Assembly (NCBI GenBank): GCA_031002005.1 | Contig: CM061914.1 | Location: forward strand, 195,690,685-195,754,684 | Reading direction: 5' to 3' | Origin: Vandiemenella viatica | Taxonomy: Eukaryota > Arthropoda > Insecta > Orthoptera > Morabidae | DNA length: 64,000 bases | Shown: positions 43,457-54,025 of the stretch, piece by piece | How the letters are laid out: each line of letters opens with the position of its first letter | Numbering within the stretch: the stretch's first letter is position 1 | The notes under the pieces: generated by a model | Databases searched by the model: none | Told to the model about the DNA's origin: nothing | The model's input: the letters and a program-made list of their open reading frames with translations, nothing else | Made by a program: the position numbers and the translations under genes

Positions 43457-44201
43457 GCGTTGAACAACAAATTCAGTTGCATTGACGTGACAATAATTCA
43501 TAAACACTGATGTGAACACCAGTATAGGACAGTAATGTTTGCTCACCAGTATGAATACCCCTCCACCAATTGCTCCTCTATTTCTGCGGTACCGTCTGTC
43601 CATTCTCTTTCCTTTAACCAAAGCTCTGCCCCAATGAGTATTTGCGATGTCTAACTCTCTGTATTACTTTGTTCAGAATACTTCTACTCTTCAGTAGTAC
43701 CAACCTTATAACGTGGTCTGGCTTATTGTCGTTACTGTTCTTCACGCATTTTAATTTTTATCAGCTTCACCCATTTCTCTAGATTGATGATTTCTAGACC
43801 TAAGGTTCTGTTCATTATTTTTATTCCGTCACCAGCGTCATCACAGCTCATAAAGAAACAGTCTTAACCCCAACATAACCCTCGTACGTTTAGCTAACAG
43901 CACGGAAAGCCCTTTTTCTGTTCCGACTAGGTGTAGGTCGAGCCTGCCAATAACGTTCAACACAGATCAAATGTCTTTCCCAAGTGCACCTCCGTTTCCA
44001 CGTTTACCCGCCTCACAGCACAGTTCAATTCATGGAGGAAGGAACATATGGAGACGACGCAAGGGCCCTTCACCACGCACTGCAGTGAAGCCGGGTAGAG
44101 AGAAGTGGGGTGCGGAGGTCGCCATATTGGATGGCCGTAGAAACACGGGGAACAGGGCATAAAAACCTCAAGGGAATTATACGACAACCGTGGCACCGCA
44201 G
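43457..44201. other. No recognisable gene
   Basis: No coding or repeat signal recognised; short frames at 43957-44196 are not recognisable. Confidence 0.4.
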
Positions 44202-44475
44202 TTTGATGATGGATTATTATGTAACTCGACGAGACAAATAAAAAAATTAAGAATAATTTTTTTGAGATCCTGCTTAGTTCTCGAGATATAGTTTCTCAAA
44301 AGTGAGGTTTTTGGGTTGGAATTCAGAAGCAACATTTCCCCAAAGTCAAATTTGATGATAGAGTCTTATGTAACACGACGAGACAAATCGAAAGTAAAGA
44401 ATAGAAACTTTCGATATCTCGCTTAGTTCTCGAGATACGCTATCGACAAAAGTGAGCAGCTGTTTTGGGAGTAAA
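44202..44475 (+). repeat. Two-copy tandem duplication, 149-bp period
   Basis: TTTGATGATGGATTATTATG at 44202 recurs as TTTGATGATAGAGTCTTATG at 44351. Both continue with TGTAACNCGACGAGACAAAT, GCTTAGTTCTCGAGATA and AAAAGTGAG. The copies have diverged. Confidence 0.8.
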
Positions 44476-44595
44476 TAACATCGCGATGCGCTTTACACGT
44501 TGTGTCACTAACATGGTGCTCATGAAATTACTAACAACGAATAATAATTGAATTGTTTGCCCCTTCTAGTACAGGTTGCATTTCATCCTACCCCA

Positions 44596-44842
44596 CCGAG
44601 CGTGGTGGGTGAACGGTTAACGTTCAGGCCTCGCATTCGGGAGGACACAGATTCGAATCCCGTCCGGACATCCAGATTTTGGTTTTCCATTGTTTACCCA
44701 AATCACTCCAAGAGAATGCCAGGATGCTTCCTCCAAAAAGGCCATGGCCGCATTCCTTCCCGTTACTTGTCCCCAGTCCCATCCCGCCTCTAATAACCTT
44801 AGCCATCGACGAGGCGTAAAGCAATAAGGAAAAAAAAATCAA
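44596..44842 (+). mobile_element. SINE family 1, subfamily II, full length
   Basis: CCGAGCGTGGTGGGTGAACG head, B box GATTCGAATCC (one change), body and subfamily II tail (CCCAGTCCCATCCCGCCTCT, CATCGACGAGGCGTAAAGCA) with an A-rich end. Flanking repeats CCTACCC at 44587-44593 and 44843-44849, possibly extended by one mismatch. Confidence 0.9.
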
Positions 44843-44849
44843 CCTACCC

Positions 44850-45328
44850 ACATTTCCTTTTGATTTGGCCGCTACAAAATCAAACTATGTAGACACACCT
44901 AAACACCAGAAATGCATCGTGAACTAAATTTCGGGTAACAATAACGTTGGCTTCATCACGTTTCGTAGTACGCACAGCACAAATTATCACAATTAATGTC
45001 ATCGTACACTTTCAGTGTAAACTGAAACTTGACTAAAACATGCAGTATACCCATATTCACAGTATGTGATGTAAACTTGAACCGCTTAAATTAGACTTAC
45101 AACACATGTTTACAGTAACGCCTTTTATGTGGAAAGTAATAACATACACTGATTTTTTTACACTACACCAACAAATATTTGAGAACGACATCATCCAATT
45201 GTGAGCAATGATTAAATTTATAGCGATAGGCTCTACTCTTGTAGTTACCTGTCTAACACTTCAAGAACAATAATTACAAAGTTACATTAACTTTGGTGTT
45301 CGCCATGAGCCACAGTTGTTGCATAAAT
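44850..45328. other. No recognisable gene
   Basis: AT-rich, nothing recognised. Confidence 0.4.
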
Positions 45329-45391
45329 GTTTATGAATTAAACTCCGTCTATTAACAACTGTTTTTTATTAATGATTCTTTCACCAGACGC

Positions 45392-45422
45392 GTTTCGTCC
45401 TTTTGGAATTGGGCATCATCAG
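45392..45422 (-). ncRNA. Hammerhead-ribozyme-like motif (HH-1), left arm
   Basis: On the minus strand CTGATGA, 19 nt, GAAACGCGTC. It is flanked by CACCA before the core and TGGTG after GTC, which pair perfectly over 5 bp as stem I. Stem III would be the short AC/GU of ACGCGT, with GTC as cleavage triplet. Helix II is weak (GCC with GG-A-C). This is the only copy with three recognisable stems and a legal cleavage triplet. Confidence 0.55.
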
Positions 45423-45490
45423 TGGTGGCTATAAATATATATATATATATATACACAAATATATACATATGTATATATTAATAACCATCA

Positions 45491-45521
45491 CTGAAGATGC
45501 CCAATTCCAAAAGGACGAAAC
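45491..45521 (+). ncRNA. Hammerhead-ribozyme-like motif (HH-1), right arm
   Basis: CTGAAGA, 19 nt, GAAACGCGTC. Stem I flanks CCATCA and AGGTGA pair at four positions including one wobble, with an A-A mismatch next to the core. It is the inverted partner of the left-arm motif. Confidence 0.5.
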
Positions 45522-45582
45522 GCGTCAGGTGAAAAAAACATTAAAAAAAAACCAGTTGTTAAAAGGAGTTTGATTCATAAAC

Positions 45583-46223
45583 AATTGGACGTACTTATGA
45601 AACGTTATTCCAGGTTTTTTCCCTATCTGATCTGTTGATCTGTTGTGCAAACATACGCAATACAAGCTGGTGTTATAAAAAAACACCTGGAATATTAGAA
45701 AATCAAATCTTCACAGCAGCAAACACAGTGCAAAGAGCGCAATGTTTTGGGGTATCTGTTATGGCCACCGCGCATGCGCAGTAGGAGACGAGTGTTTACT
45801 GGCGGCTTCACAGATTTAGCTGTAATTCGCCTCCACTCTATTCCTTCCTCTATGGTTCAATTGTAGACGGCCATGCCGTCTTAGGACCTGCATGAGCTCC
45901 ACCCTGGTATGCTGTACCTCCTTCACTACCTTCCTCAGGTCACTCTCTGTACTCGCGATTCTATTATTCCCATTTACTAAACGTCCCATCGTCAGTATCT
46001 TGTGCTCCATAGTGAGAAACATATGAAGTGATGCTATATACTCTGTCTGGAACGTGATGGTTGGATTGATTTTGAAAATATTTGAGACCTGGTAATCTGT
46101 GCCTAGCTGGACTAACAGAAGTGAACCTACATCTCTCCCATGGATGCTACCTAATTCACCTGCCGAAGAAGATACGTGGATTTGAAGTGCAAACGGATGA
46201 GGACATCAAACCTGGTGGATTTT
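45583..46223. other. No recognisable gene
   Basis: The minus-strand frame 45816-46022 (68 codons, STESDLRKVVKEVQHTRVEL) could be helical or coiled-coil but matches no family I know. Confidence 0.35.
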
Positions 46224-47160
46224 TTTTTCTGCTATCATCAGTCTTTTGACTGCTTTGATGCAATCCTCCATCCTTTTCTATCTTGTGCTAACCTCTTCAT
46301 CTCTACATATCCCCTTACAACTAACGTCCTCAATTATCTGCTTCATTATTCTAATCTCTGTCTACCTCTACAGTTCTTACCTTCGACTGTTCCCTCCACC
46401 AGCAAATTAACCAATCCAGCATGTCTCAAAATATGACCTACCAGCTTGTCTCTTCTTGCTGTAAGCTTCTTCCACAAACTTCTTTCCCCACCCATCATTT
46501 CCAAAACTCGTCCATTTCCTATTTTGTCTGTCCGCTTAATTTTCAGCATTCTTCTGTAGCACCACACTTCAAATGCTTCAATTTTCTTTCTTTCTGGTGA
46601 TCCTAAAGTCCATGCTTCGCTACCATAAAGTGCTGTGCTGCACACATAGAATTTAAAAAAAGTTCTTTCTAATTCCTTGATCATTGGTTGAAACTAAAAG
46701 ATTTCTCTTTTTCATGAAGGCTCTTTTTGCTAGTGCTATTCTGATTTTTACATCATTGCTTCCTCGGACATCGGTTGTAATTTTGCTTCCCAAGTAACAG
46801 AACTCACTCACTTCTCCTATTGCATCCGATCCTATTTTTATATTTAATCTACTAGTATTGGTCTCATTTCTGCTGGATTTCATCACTTTAGTCTTGCTTT
46901 GATTTATAATCGGTCCAAAATCTTCCTTCAGTATTTTGTTCATGTCATACATTAACTTCTGAATATCCTCAGCATGTTCCGCTATCTTCACAATGTCATT
47001 AGTAAATCTTAGCATACTGATTTTTTCTCCTTGAACACTTATGCCACATGAAAATTTTCCTTTTATTTCCTTTATAACTTCTTCTACATACAAGTTGAAT
47101 ATTAACGGGGATAGACTACAACCTTGTCTCTCACTCTTTTTAACCGATGCATGTCTCTCA
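46224..47160 (-). mobile_element. LINE family C, RT palm to 3' end
   Basis: Minus strand. Frame 46653-47183 (176 codons): RQGCSLSPLIFNLYVEEVIK, ISVQGEKISMLRFTNDIVKI, MNKILKEDFGPIINQSKTKV, FCYLGSKITTDVRGSNDVKI, RIALAKRAFMKKRNLL. Frame 46346-46684 (112 codons): FFKFYVCSTALYGSEAWTLG, EAFEVWCYRRMLKIKRTDKI, KKLTARRDKLVGHILRHAGL, VEGTVEGKNCRGRQRLE. The 3' tail ends CATCAAAGCAGTCAAAAGAC. The catalytic [FY]ADD box is FTND, so the active site is destroyed. A frameshift separates the two frames. Clade uncertain (RTE- or Jockey-like). Confidence 0.88.
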
Positions 47161-48265
47161 TAAGTTTGTGCTATCGTGAGCATCAGATTTCCCTTCTTTC
47201 ATCTTGACACAAACAACAGAAACAAGGAACAGTCCGCCTGTGTGCGAGAGGTAAGCCTTTTGGGTTGACGAGGGAACTACAGAGCGGACTCTTAAGAACG
47301 GAAACTTCCTTGATCGGCGCTCTGGCTGTTGGTTTTGGAACGTAGCGCACTTTGCGGCGTCGTGCTTGGACCGGTGATCAAATAGCGCCTTCAGAGACAC
47401 TGCACTAATTAGCAGAGTCAGTGCTGCCAACCCACGCCGCTTACATTCCGAACACACCCTATAGTTGTATGTGTACAACACCTGGTGCTAAAAGACAGGA
47501 TCGAATACTTCATTATTCCCAATTCACCAACAATAAACTATAAATATACAAACACTGAAAGACCTCGATCATGATTATAAAAGAATATCGTACCTCCCAA
47601 TTTGCGTCTGTCGTTTGAATCATCTAAAACGTAAAAAAAAGAAACAGTTTAAAAATCTTTTTAAAATCATTATCATCATTTTTTTTTATTAAATGTTTAA
47701 AATGCACAATGGTCTCTTTAGAAGATTGAACAACAATAAAAACAATCATTTTAATAGAAGCATAAAATAATTATACCAGTTAAGATTTTTATAAGTTTTT
47801 TTTTAACGTTTTAAGAAAAAAAAATTACATTGTTCTAGATGACTCAAATATCTTTGAGCAAATTTTAAAAAAAATCAAAGAGTTGTAAATTGGGAACATG
47901 GCACGGAATAAACTCAACAAAGTCACGTGTTTCGAAAAGTAATTAAAAAATCAGTATCTGGAAAACAGTGAGACTTTTACTTAAATAAAATTTTGTCATG
48001 TAGTAGGACATGATGTGGCCTATGTGTAGCTGCAGGATTATCGTTTTAATCCTGTACACCCCGCATATAAAATCGATTGTGTGTGAGTAATCACCATCAT
48101 CCGTGATGAACCAGTGAACCTGTTGATACTGCAGCTTTCTCATTATCCAAAATGCCTGCATGACTCCTGTGCCACTCACCAGAATGTACTGCACATATAA
48201 ACCAGTAACATTTCGTGTGGATAGGTACAGCAATGGTAATCTGTCACATCTTTATATTTAAAGAT
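47161..48265. other. No recognisable gene
   Basis: The GC-richer part to 47470 has short frames without known motifs; 47580-47900 is very AT-rich. Confidence 0.4.
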
Positions 48266-48266
48266 G

Positions 48267-48328
48267 AATGTATGTATGTATGTATGTATGTTTGTTTGGT
48301 TGTTTGTTTGTTTGTTAGTTTGTTTGTT
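48267..48328 (+). repeat. (ATGT)n and (TTTG)n compound microsatellite
   Basis: About six ATGT units followed by about nine TTTG-like units. Confidence 0.93.
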
Positions 48329-48524
48329 CTTCATACAAATCCACAGTTTTCATCCGATCTCGATGAAACTTTGCACACTTATCCTTTGAAATAAGGAGAA
48401 AAATACTGTCTACATTTGGTTGAAAAATTATCTGTATAAATAACACATGTTGTCTCATAACTTGGAAATACGGCGATAGACAGACACATTGGATATGGAC
48501 GTCTCCGTACCGTGTTTCCGTTTA

Positions 48525-48840
48525 GTGGACTGGCAGCTCAGTGGTTCGCCGACCCCGGTAGCGCGTGGCTAGCGAGCTGGGTTCACGTTGCAGGGGTCGC
48601 CGGTTCGAGTCCGGCCCAGGGCATGGGTGGTTTTAATTAAGTGTTGGGTCCGTCCTGTGTTGTCCTGTTACTTGTGATAATCAAAACAAAAAAACAAAAA
48701 GTGGTTAAAGCGCTTGCTTACGAACGTCGTGGTCTCCGGTTCAAATCCCCGTGGAGGCTAAGATTTTTAAAAATTGTTTTTCATCGTAAGAGTCAGGCCT
48801 GGGCAGTAGGTTATTCGGATTGAATGTTAAACTGTAGATA
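48525..48840 (+). mobile_element. SINE family 2 copy, interrupted by SINE family 3
   Basis: AGTGGACTGGCAGCTCAGTG (A-box region), then after a 153-bp insertion AAAGCGCTTGCTTACGAACG, B box GGTTCAAATCC, GGAGGCTAAGATTTTTAA and a tail to TTAAACTGTAGATA. Colinear with the copy at 41.46-41.64 kb when the insertion is removed. Confidence 0.82.
48547..48699 (+). mobile_element. tRNA-derived SINE (family 3) inside SINE family 2
   Basis: CGGTAGCGCGTGGCTAGCGA (A-box-like), CGCCGGTTCGAGTCCGGCCC (B box), short body and an A-rich tail AAAACAAAAAAACAAAA. Flanked by perfect 7-bp repeats AGTGGTT (48540-48546, 48700-48706). Only one copy in this window. Confidence 0.85.
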
Positions 48841-48949
48841 TTAGAAAGTTAGAGGTGCAATGCGAGGCAAATCGTAGGTAGTCTTGCAATGTTGTAGGTG
48901 TACACTTTTTTACGTTATAATGATCCCTCAGGTGTTGTTCCCAGTCAGT

Positions 48950-49140
48950 GTGTGAACCACAGTAATATTATAATAAATACAGAAGTAAGTCTCTGTCTTT
49001 TTGTTACGTTTTGACGACTAAATGGCTATATCGTTGTGATGGAATTTTATAAGGAAATCTGTATGAAGGGCACAGGATATTTTTTCCAGTATGATTAACA
49101 GTTGTAGTCACGAAATTTTGAGACCTTAACGAATGGTGAC
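48950..49140 (+). repeat. Dispersed repeat shared with 39.75-39.99 kb
   Basis: CAGAAGTAAGTCTCTGTCTT, TTTTGTTACGTTTTGACGAC and CACGAAATTTTGAGACC match the 39.75 kb segment in reverse orientation. Confidence 0.55.
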
Positions 49141-49369
49141 AGAAATATGTTGGAAATTGATTCTCTTCAAGAGACAGGTTCGACGGTAAAGTGATATAGT
49201 GATAGCTTTCCTGACATATTATTCCGACTCGATATTGTTTGGGACCAATCCTTCGTTACCAACAACTTTCTATATTTAATTCTGGCAAAAAAATTCTTGA
49301 TCCACGCGTACTAAGTCGCGGGTACGAGCTAGTAATAATAATAATACAATGAAAGAAAGCATTGAAGAA

Positions 49370-50180
49370 ATGTAAGTGTTGGAAGCCGTTAGACTTGGCT
49401 TTCCCAAAAACAACCTCTACATGCAATACCTCGCTTTTGCGGATGATTTGGCAATACTAGCAGAAAATGAAGAGAGCCATCAAATAGCTTGAGAAACTCA
49501 AAGAAGGTGTAGAAAAAGTAGGGTTACAAATATCAATCGAAAAAACTGAATTCATATGTTCAAAGACAGAAAAAGTAAGTTTGAGAACAAAATAAGGTAA
49601 AATCAACAGGGTCCCATACTTAAAATGCCTCAGAGAATTCATCGAACTGACAGGCCTTGAGAAAATCTCAGTCATAAAACCAACAGTCCTCTATGCAAGT
49701 GAAACGTTAACTCTTAACAGAAAACATGACTTTGAAGAAAAGTAAAGAGAAAAATCATTAGAAAAATTATATGAGCAAGACTCACTAAAGATGGTTACAG
49801 ACTACAATCAATCAAAACAACAGAAAAGTTTCCAAACATCGAAATTGACATCAAGAAAAGGCGAATGAAATTCTTTGGTCACCTTAAGAGATTACCAGAA
49901 AGTCGACCGACAAATAAGATAATATTCGATGTAAATTCACTTAAAAATCCAACACCTTGGCTGAATGCAATTCGGAAGGATCTTAAAAGTGCAAGCATAG
50001 GAGCAACAGACATCTCAGAAAGAGACACCTTCAGACACAAAGTAGACAAATGGGAAGTTATAACGGAGCAACCAAAACAAAAACAATACAGACCAAAGAG
50101 GTCGGAAGAACGCAAACAAGCTTTGTCGGAAAGAATGAAAGCCTATTGGAACAATAAGAAGAAGTCAAAGAAAACTTGAT
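49370..50180 (+). mobile_element. LINE fragment (family E), RT palm to C-terminus
   Basis: NNLYMQYLAFADDLAILAEN carries an intact FADD; then broken frames lead to the open stretch 49865-50179 (104 codons): MKFFGHLKRLPESRPTNKII, LNAIRKDLKSASIGATDISE, RDTFRHKVDKWEVITEQPKQ and a basic C-terminus SEERKQALSERMKAYWNNKK, KSKKT. This lysine-rich ending is characteristic of one group of insect LINEs and differs from families A-D. No other copy in this window. Confidence 0.82.
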
Positions 50181-51254
50181 TGGGTCATTTGCTTGACGTC
50201 TTCCATTTATTTGGAGAATTCACCAGTAATTATAATAATAAAAACATTGTAGACTGCACTAACGTGATTTAAAAATGATTGCAGAAATTATTTAAGCCTC
50301 ACTAAAAGAAATTTGAATCATTTAAGTAACCGGAATTGATAGAAATAATGTGATATAACGTGTCGTACTAGTTTTTTTCCGTATACACTGCTGAAATGTT
50401 CCTAATATAACCGGCGGAGGCCGTGTAGCCACACTGCCTCTGGAGTGCAGTTCGTCATCTTCCCGTGAGATATCGCCCCAACAGCCGGCGTCCTGGAACT
50501 TGGTCGCCATTCAACTCGCACGAACTGTCTCGGAACTTGCTGCCGAAACAAATAAAGACGCACAACTGGAAATCACAGACGCGTGATTGGCCCCAGCAAA
50601 ATCTCCAGGACGGGCAACCAAACGGTTCACAGCGTCTTATCTCTCTAGTTTTTTACTGTCTACTCACGTGTGATTCAACTCAAGTCGTCGCTTTCTCTCT
50701 GCTAATCGCTCCTTTATTTACAATGCGAACAATTTTACGGAATCCGTTCTTATCATTTTTTTGCAAACATGTTGCCTAATGATTGTATTCGATGTAGTGA
50801 GGAAGTGCACACGTGAGTTTCTGTGTTTTAGTGTTGAAGAAGCCTTCGTAAAATGAAACATGCAGAAAGCTGTGTTAACGCCAGGCAGAAGCTTACACGA
50901 ACACTCCTCATACTAGAAATACAGTCAAAGTGTGTTTCGAAAAGATAATTATTCCTCTAAACGCGTCACGGTACTCGTAAATGAGTTAGCAAAAGCAACT
51001 GTGTCGCCGAACAATTATTTGCTTACCTTTCATGACAACATTGTCTTGCGCATCGTGACGTAACATTCTGTGATTTCATTTTGAGTGAGACTCAATCGTC
51101 GTGTAAAATATGAACACCTGAACTGGTGAAAGTAAAAATGGGAAATCATTGATAACAGTTGTAATCAATGACAATTCAGGTGTCGTGTATATATAGGAAT
51201 CCGATCGTTTTTAATGTCGCTTTTCCAAAATTCTGTATGTGCCAACGTTAATTG
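50181..51254. other. No recognisable gene
   Basis: GC-richer segment at 50410-50640 with short frames on both strands, no known motif. Confidence 0.4.
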
Positions 51255-52078
51255 CAGCTTTCGATTGTTTGCTGATGATGCACTTATCTATAGGGAAGTG
51301 AGGTGCTCTGACGATTGCTTAGAAATTCAGCGCGATCTGGATGTTATTTGGGAATGGCGCCATAAATGGCAGCTTACACAAAGAGTACAAAGAGTGCAAG
51401 ACAATGCAAATAAGAAACAAAGAAAAAATCGTTTGCTTACGAGTACAAAGTTAACAATTCAATTGTTGACACGGTTGATTCCCTGCAGTATCTGGGTGTA
51501 ATAGTACAAAGCAACATGAAAATGGGACTTGCACACAACATCTGTCATAGGCGAAGCTAAGTCCATATTACTATTCATAGGTCGTATTTTGAGAAGTTGT
51601 AATGCTCATACAAAGGAGATAGCGTAGAAAACACTAGTGCGTCCGCATTTGGATTACTGTTGTGTAGTTTGGGATCCGTATCGCAAGGGATTGATTGACA
51701 CGTTAGAGAAAGTACAGATAAGAGCCGCTCGATTCGTGACTGCTCGTTACAGTCGTTACGAAAGTGTCAGAGAGCTGATACATAGATTGGGCTGGGGATG
51801 TTTGGCAGGCAGACGGCGTCGTTTTCGTTTGAATTTATTAGAGAATATGCAAAATTCATTAATTTAGGAGTTCAGTGAAATACTTCTTCCGCCAACCTAA
51901 TTAGGTCACAATGACAGGAGGGATAAGATTCGAGAAATAAGATGCCATACTGATGCTTTTATGTATTCTTTCTTTCCTCGTTCTGTTCGGGATTGGAATG
52001 CGCAGAATTAGGTTTGTGGCTTAGCACCCTCTGCCACCCACAATATTTGTGAATTGGAGAGTATAGATGTAGATGTAC
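51255..52078 (+). mobile_element. LINE family A, 5'-truncated (copy A5)
   Basis: Starts at FRLFADDALIYREVRCSDDC (catalytic box intact), continues DLDVIWEWRHKWQLT, then after frameshifts VRPHLDYCCVVWDPYRKGLI, VQIRAARFVTARYSRYESVR, FRLNLLENMQNSLI and a stop, then the remainder in broken frames. Ends with CACCCTCTGCCACCCACAAT and TAGATGTAGATGTA. Confidence 0.88.
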
Positions 52079-53208
52079 AAATTTCAATGACATTCACATA
52101 ATTTTTGTTTCGATTTAAATGTGAGAATACTACCAAAATCTAAGAACGGTTCTAGCGCTGTGCATAACAGACTGGTCACTGAGTGAAGCCAAATAATTTC
52201 TGCAATACTCCTCGCTTTTGATCCGACTGACGTTGATGTTTTGTTTATTTGTTTCCAGGTAAGTTGTGTTCAGAGTTCTCCAGGCGACTGCTTAGCTGTA
52301 ACAATTCGACAGGTTTGGCGGCCAAGGTAAGTCCGTGACTCGTTCTTTTTTCTATAACAGTTGTCAAATTCCCACAGATGAACCGCTGTTGCAACTGGTG
52401 CAGATGAACGGCAGAAACCAGCGAACTAGTTGCTCTGTGAGTGTAAACAATGAACGATCCAGAGCGCTGTTTTGGGGAATGATAAATAAATAAATAAATC
52501 AATTTATCGCAGTCGAGTTATCCGCTCAGCCACAACATTAAAGCAATATAATTCACACACACAGAGAAAGCTTGTCTTAAAATATACTTTAGTGACACTA
52601 ATATTTTCGCAATTTTTTAATTTTTTTTTTATTTTAGTGATTAGAGTTTATGGCGTGAACCTGTTGAAGCAGCCTCACGCACACGAGGGGGGGGGGGGCG
52701 CTACGTGTACCACTAACTGCTAACCAGTTACCTTGAGGGACGTCTTTTTAAGGTTCTTTATTTTTGAAAATATGAAAATGTAATTCATCCACTTAAATAT
52801 AATACTTTTACTTATGTTTCCTGCGTCAGACCAGTACATAGGAATTTCATTTATCCCTCTTTGTCCGTCGTTGAATTTATTACGATACCCACGCTGTAAA
52901 TGAAACCACTATTGACAAAATCATACCACACGAACGTTTTTTTTTAAAAATTTCCATTGCCTTTATTACAATGTAAATATTAAATAAAACATATTCTACT
53001 TATGTTATATCATCTGCTGTATTTTCCACATAATAACCAATTATCAAGTACAAATTCATATTTCATTATCTTTATCATTACTCTAATTTCTCTGCCTTCA
53101 GGCTAATATTTTCCTGTTACTAATCCCGCCAGGATTCTTAGCGGCTTCTTCATCGAGCCTTTCTCTTTCACCTCTTCCCTCAATACATTTTCTCTTAAAA
53201 CCCCGTCC
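52079..53208. other. No recognisable gene
   Basis: A (AATA)n-like tract near 52488 might be the tail of an unrecognised element. G-run at 52688-52700. Rest AT-rich. Confidence 0.4.
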
Positions 53209-53220
53209 TCTTCCGAAAAA

Positions 53221-53455
53221 CCGAGCGTGGTGGTATAACGGATAGCGTTCTGGCCTCGCATTCGGGAGGACGGCGGTTCGAATCCGCGTCCGGGCATCAT
53301 GATTTGGGTTTTACATAGTTTCCCAAATCACTCCAGCGAAATACCGGGATGCTTCCTTATAAAGGTCATGCCCGAATTCGTTCCCATTCCTTGCCCCCAT
53401 CCTTTCCCGTCTCTAAAGACCTCGCTGTTGAGAGACGTAAAGCAGTTAAAAAAAA
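53221..53455 (+). mobile_element. SINE family 1, subfamily I, full length
   Basis: CCGAGCGTGGTGGTATAACG head, B box GGTTCGAATCC, body, tail GTAAAGCAGTTAAAAAAAA. Flanked by 12-bp duplications TCTTCCGAAAAA / TCTTCCGACAAA (53209-53220, 53456-53467). Confidence 0.93.
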
Positions 53456-53849
53456 TCTTCCGACAAAACCTTTTCTTCAACTTTTTTCAACTGTTCTTCA
53501 TTCCACAAAGGTCTGGTATATTTGTCTTGACATTCTGTGAACTTGGAACTTAGATTCAATGTTAGTATTTACAATTACAATTATTCAGTAAAAAAAACAA
53601 CTTTACTAATTTTAAAATTACAAAAGGTGAGGTTGTGTACCTCACATCTAGCAAGCGAGCCGGATAAAATTAAAAGTATTGATGGGTAGCTGCGCCCGAA
53701 GCATCGTTTCGAGGTTTCTGCTGTTAACTCAACCATCCAAGAAGTGTTCGCACAGGACCAACCCTGACAGCACCCTCTTTCTTCCATTCCGTCCTTTCTT
53801 CTGAATTTAGGTACTACATAAATGTTTTAAACTAGTTTATGTTGTGAGA

Positions 53850-54025
53850 GTGGAGACTTTCCCGGCGTATCGATGGAATAAAAACCTCTCGCATCTTGTA
53901 GCTGTCGCGAGCTGACTGTCAGCTACATGATACCTGATGAGGACGGCAGAGTTAGCTGTCGAAACGTCTTGTTTTTACAACACCATCCGGCTCGACACCC
54001 GAGAGGATTTGTTTAAAGTTAGTGT
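53850..54025 (+). repeat. HH-2 repeat, copy at 53.9 kb
   Basis: GGAGACTTTCCCGGCGTAT, the motif at 53934, then CAACACCATCCGGCTCGACA and CCCGAGAGGATTTG. Same order as the 26.87-27.12 kb copy. Confidence 0.65.
53934..53965 (+). ncRNA. Hammerhead-ribozyme-like motif (family HH-2)
   Basis: CTGATGA (53934-53940), one extra G, helix GACGGC/GCTGTC (6 bp, one G-U; 53942-53947 with 53955-53960), 7-nt loop, then GAAACGTC with a GTC triplet. No stem I complementarity in the immediate flanks. Confidence 0.5.

Larger units (their letters stand above)
45329..45582. repeat. Palindromic element with hammerhead-like motif in each arm
   Basis: Arms of about 97 bp (45329-45425 and 45484-45582) are inverted copies, starting GTTTATGAATTAAACTCC and its counterpart, and sharing AACAACTG, a T-run, CACCNGACGCGTTTCGTCCT, TTTGGAATTGGGCATCNTCA. 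The spacer is (AT)n-rich. Flanking AAT on both sides may be a 3-bp duplication. The layout could be a long-TIR MITE or the inverted terminal repeats seen in some Penelope-like elements; no coding sequence remains. Confidence 0.85.
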
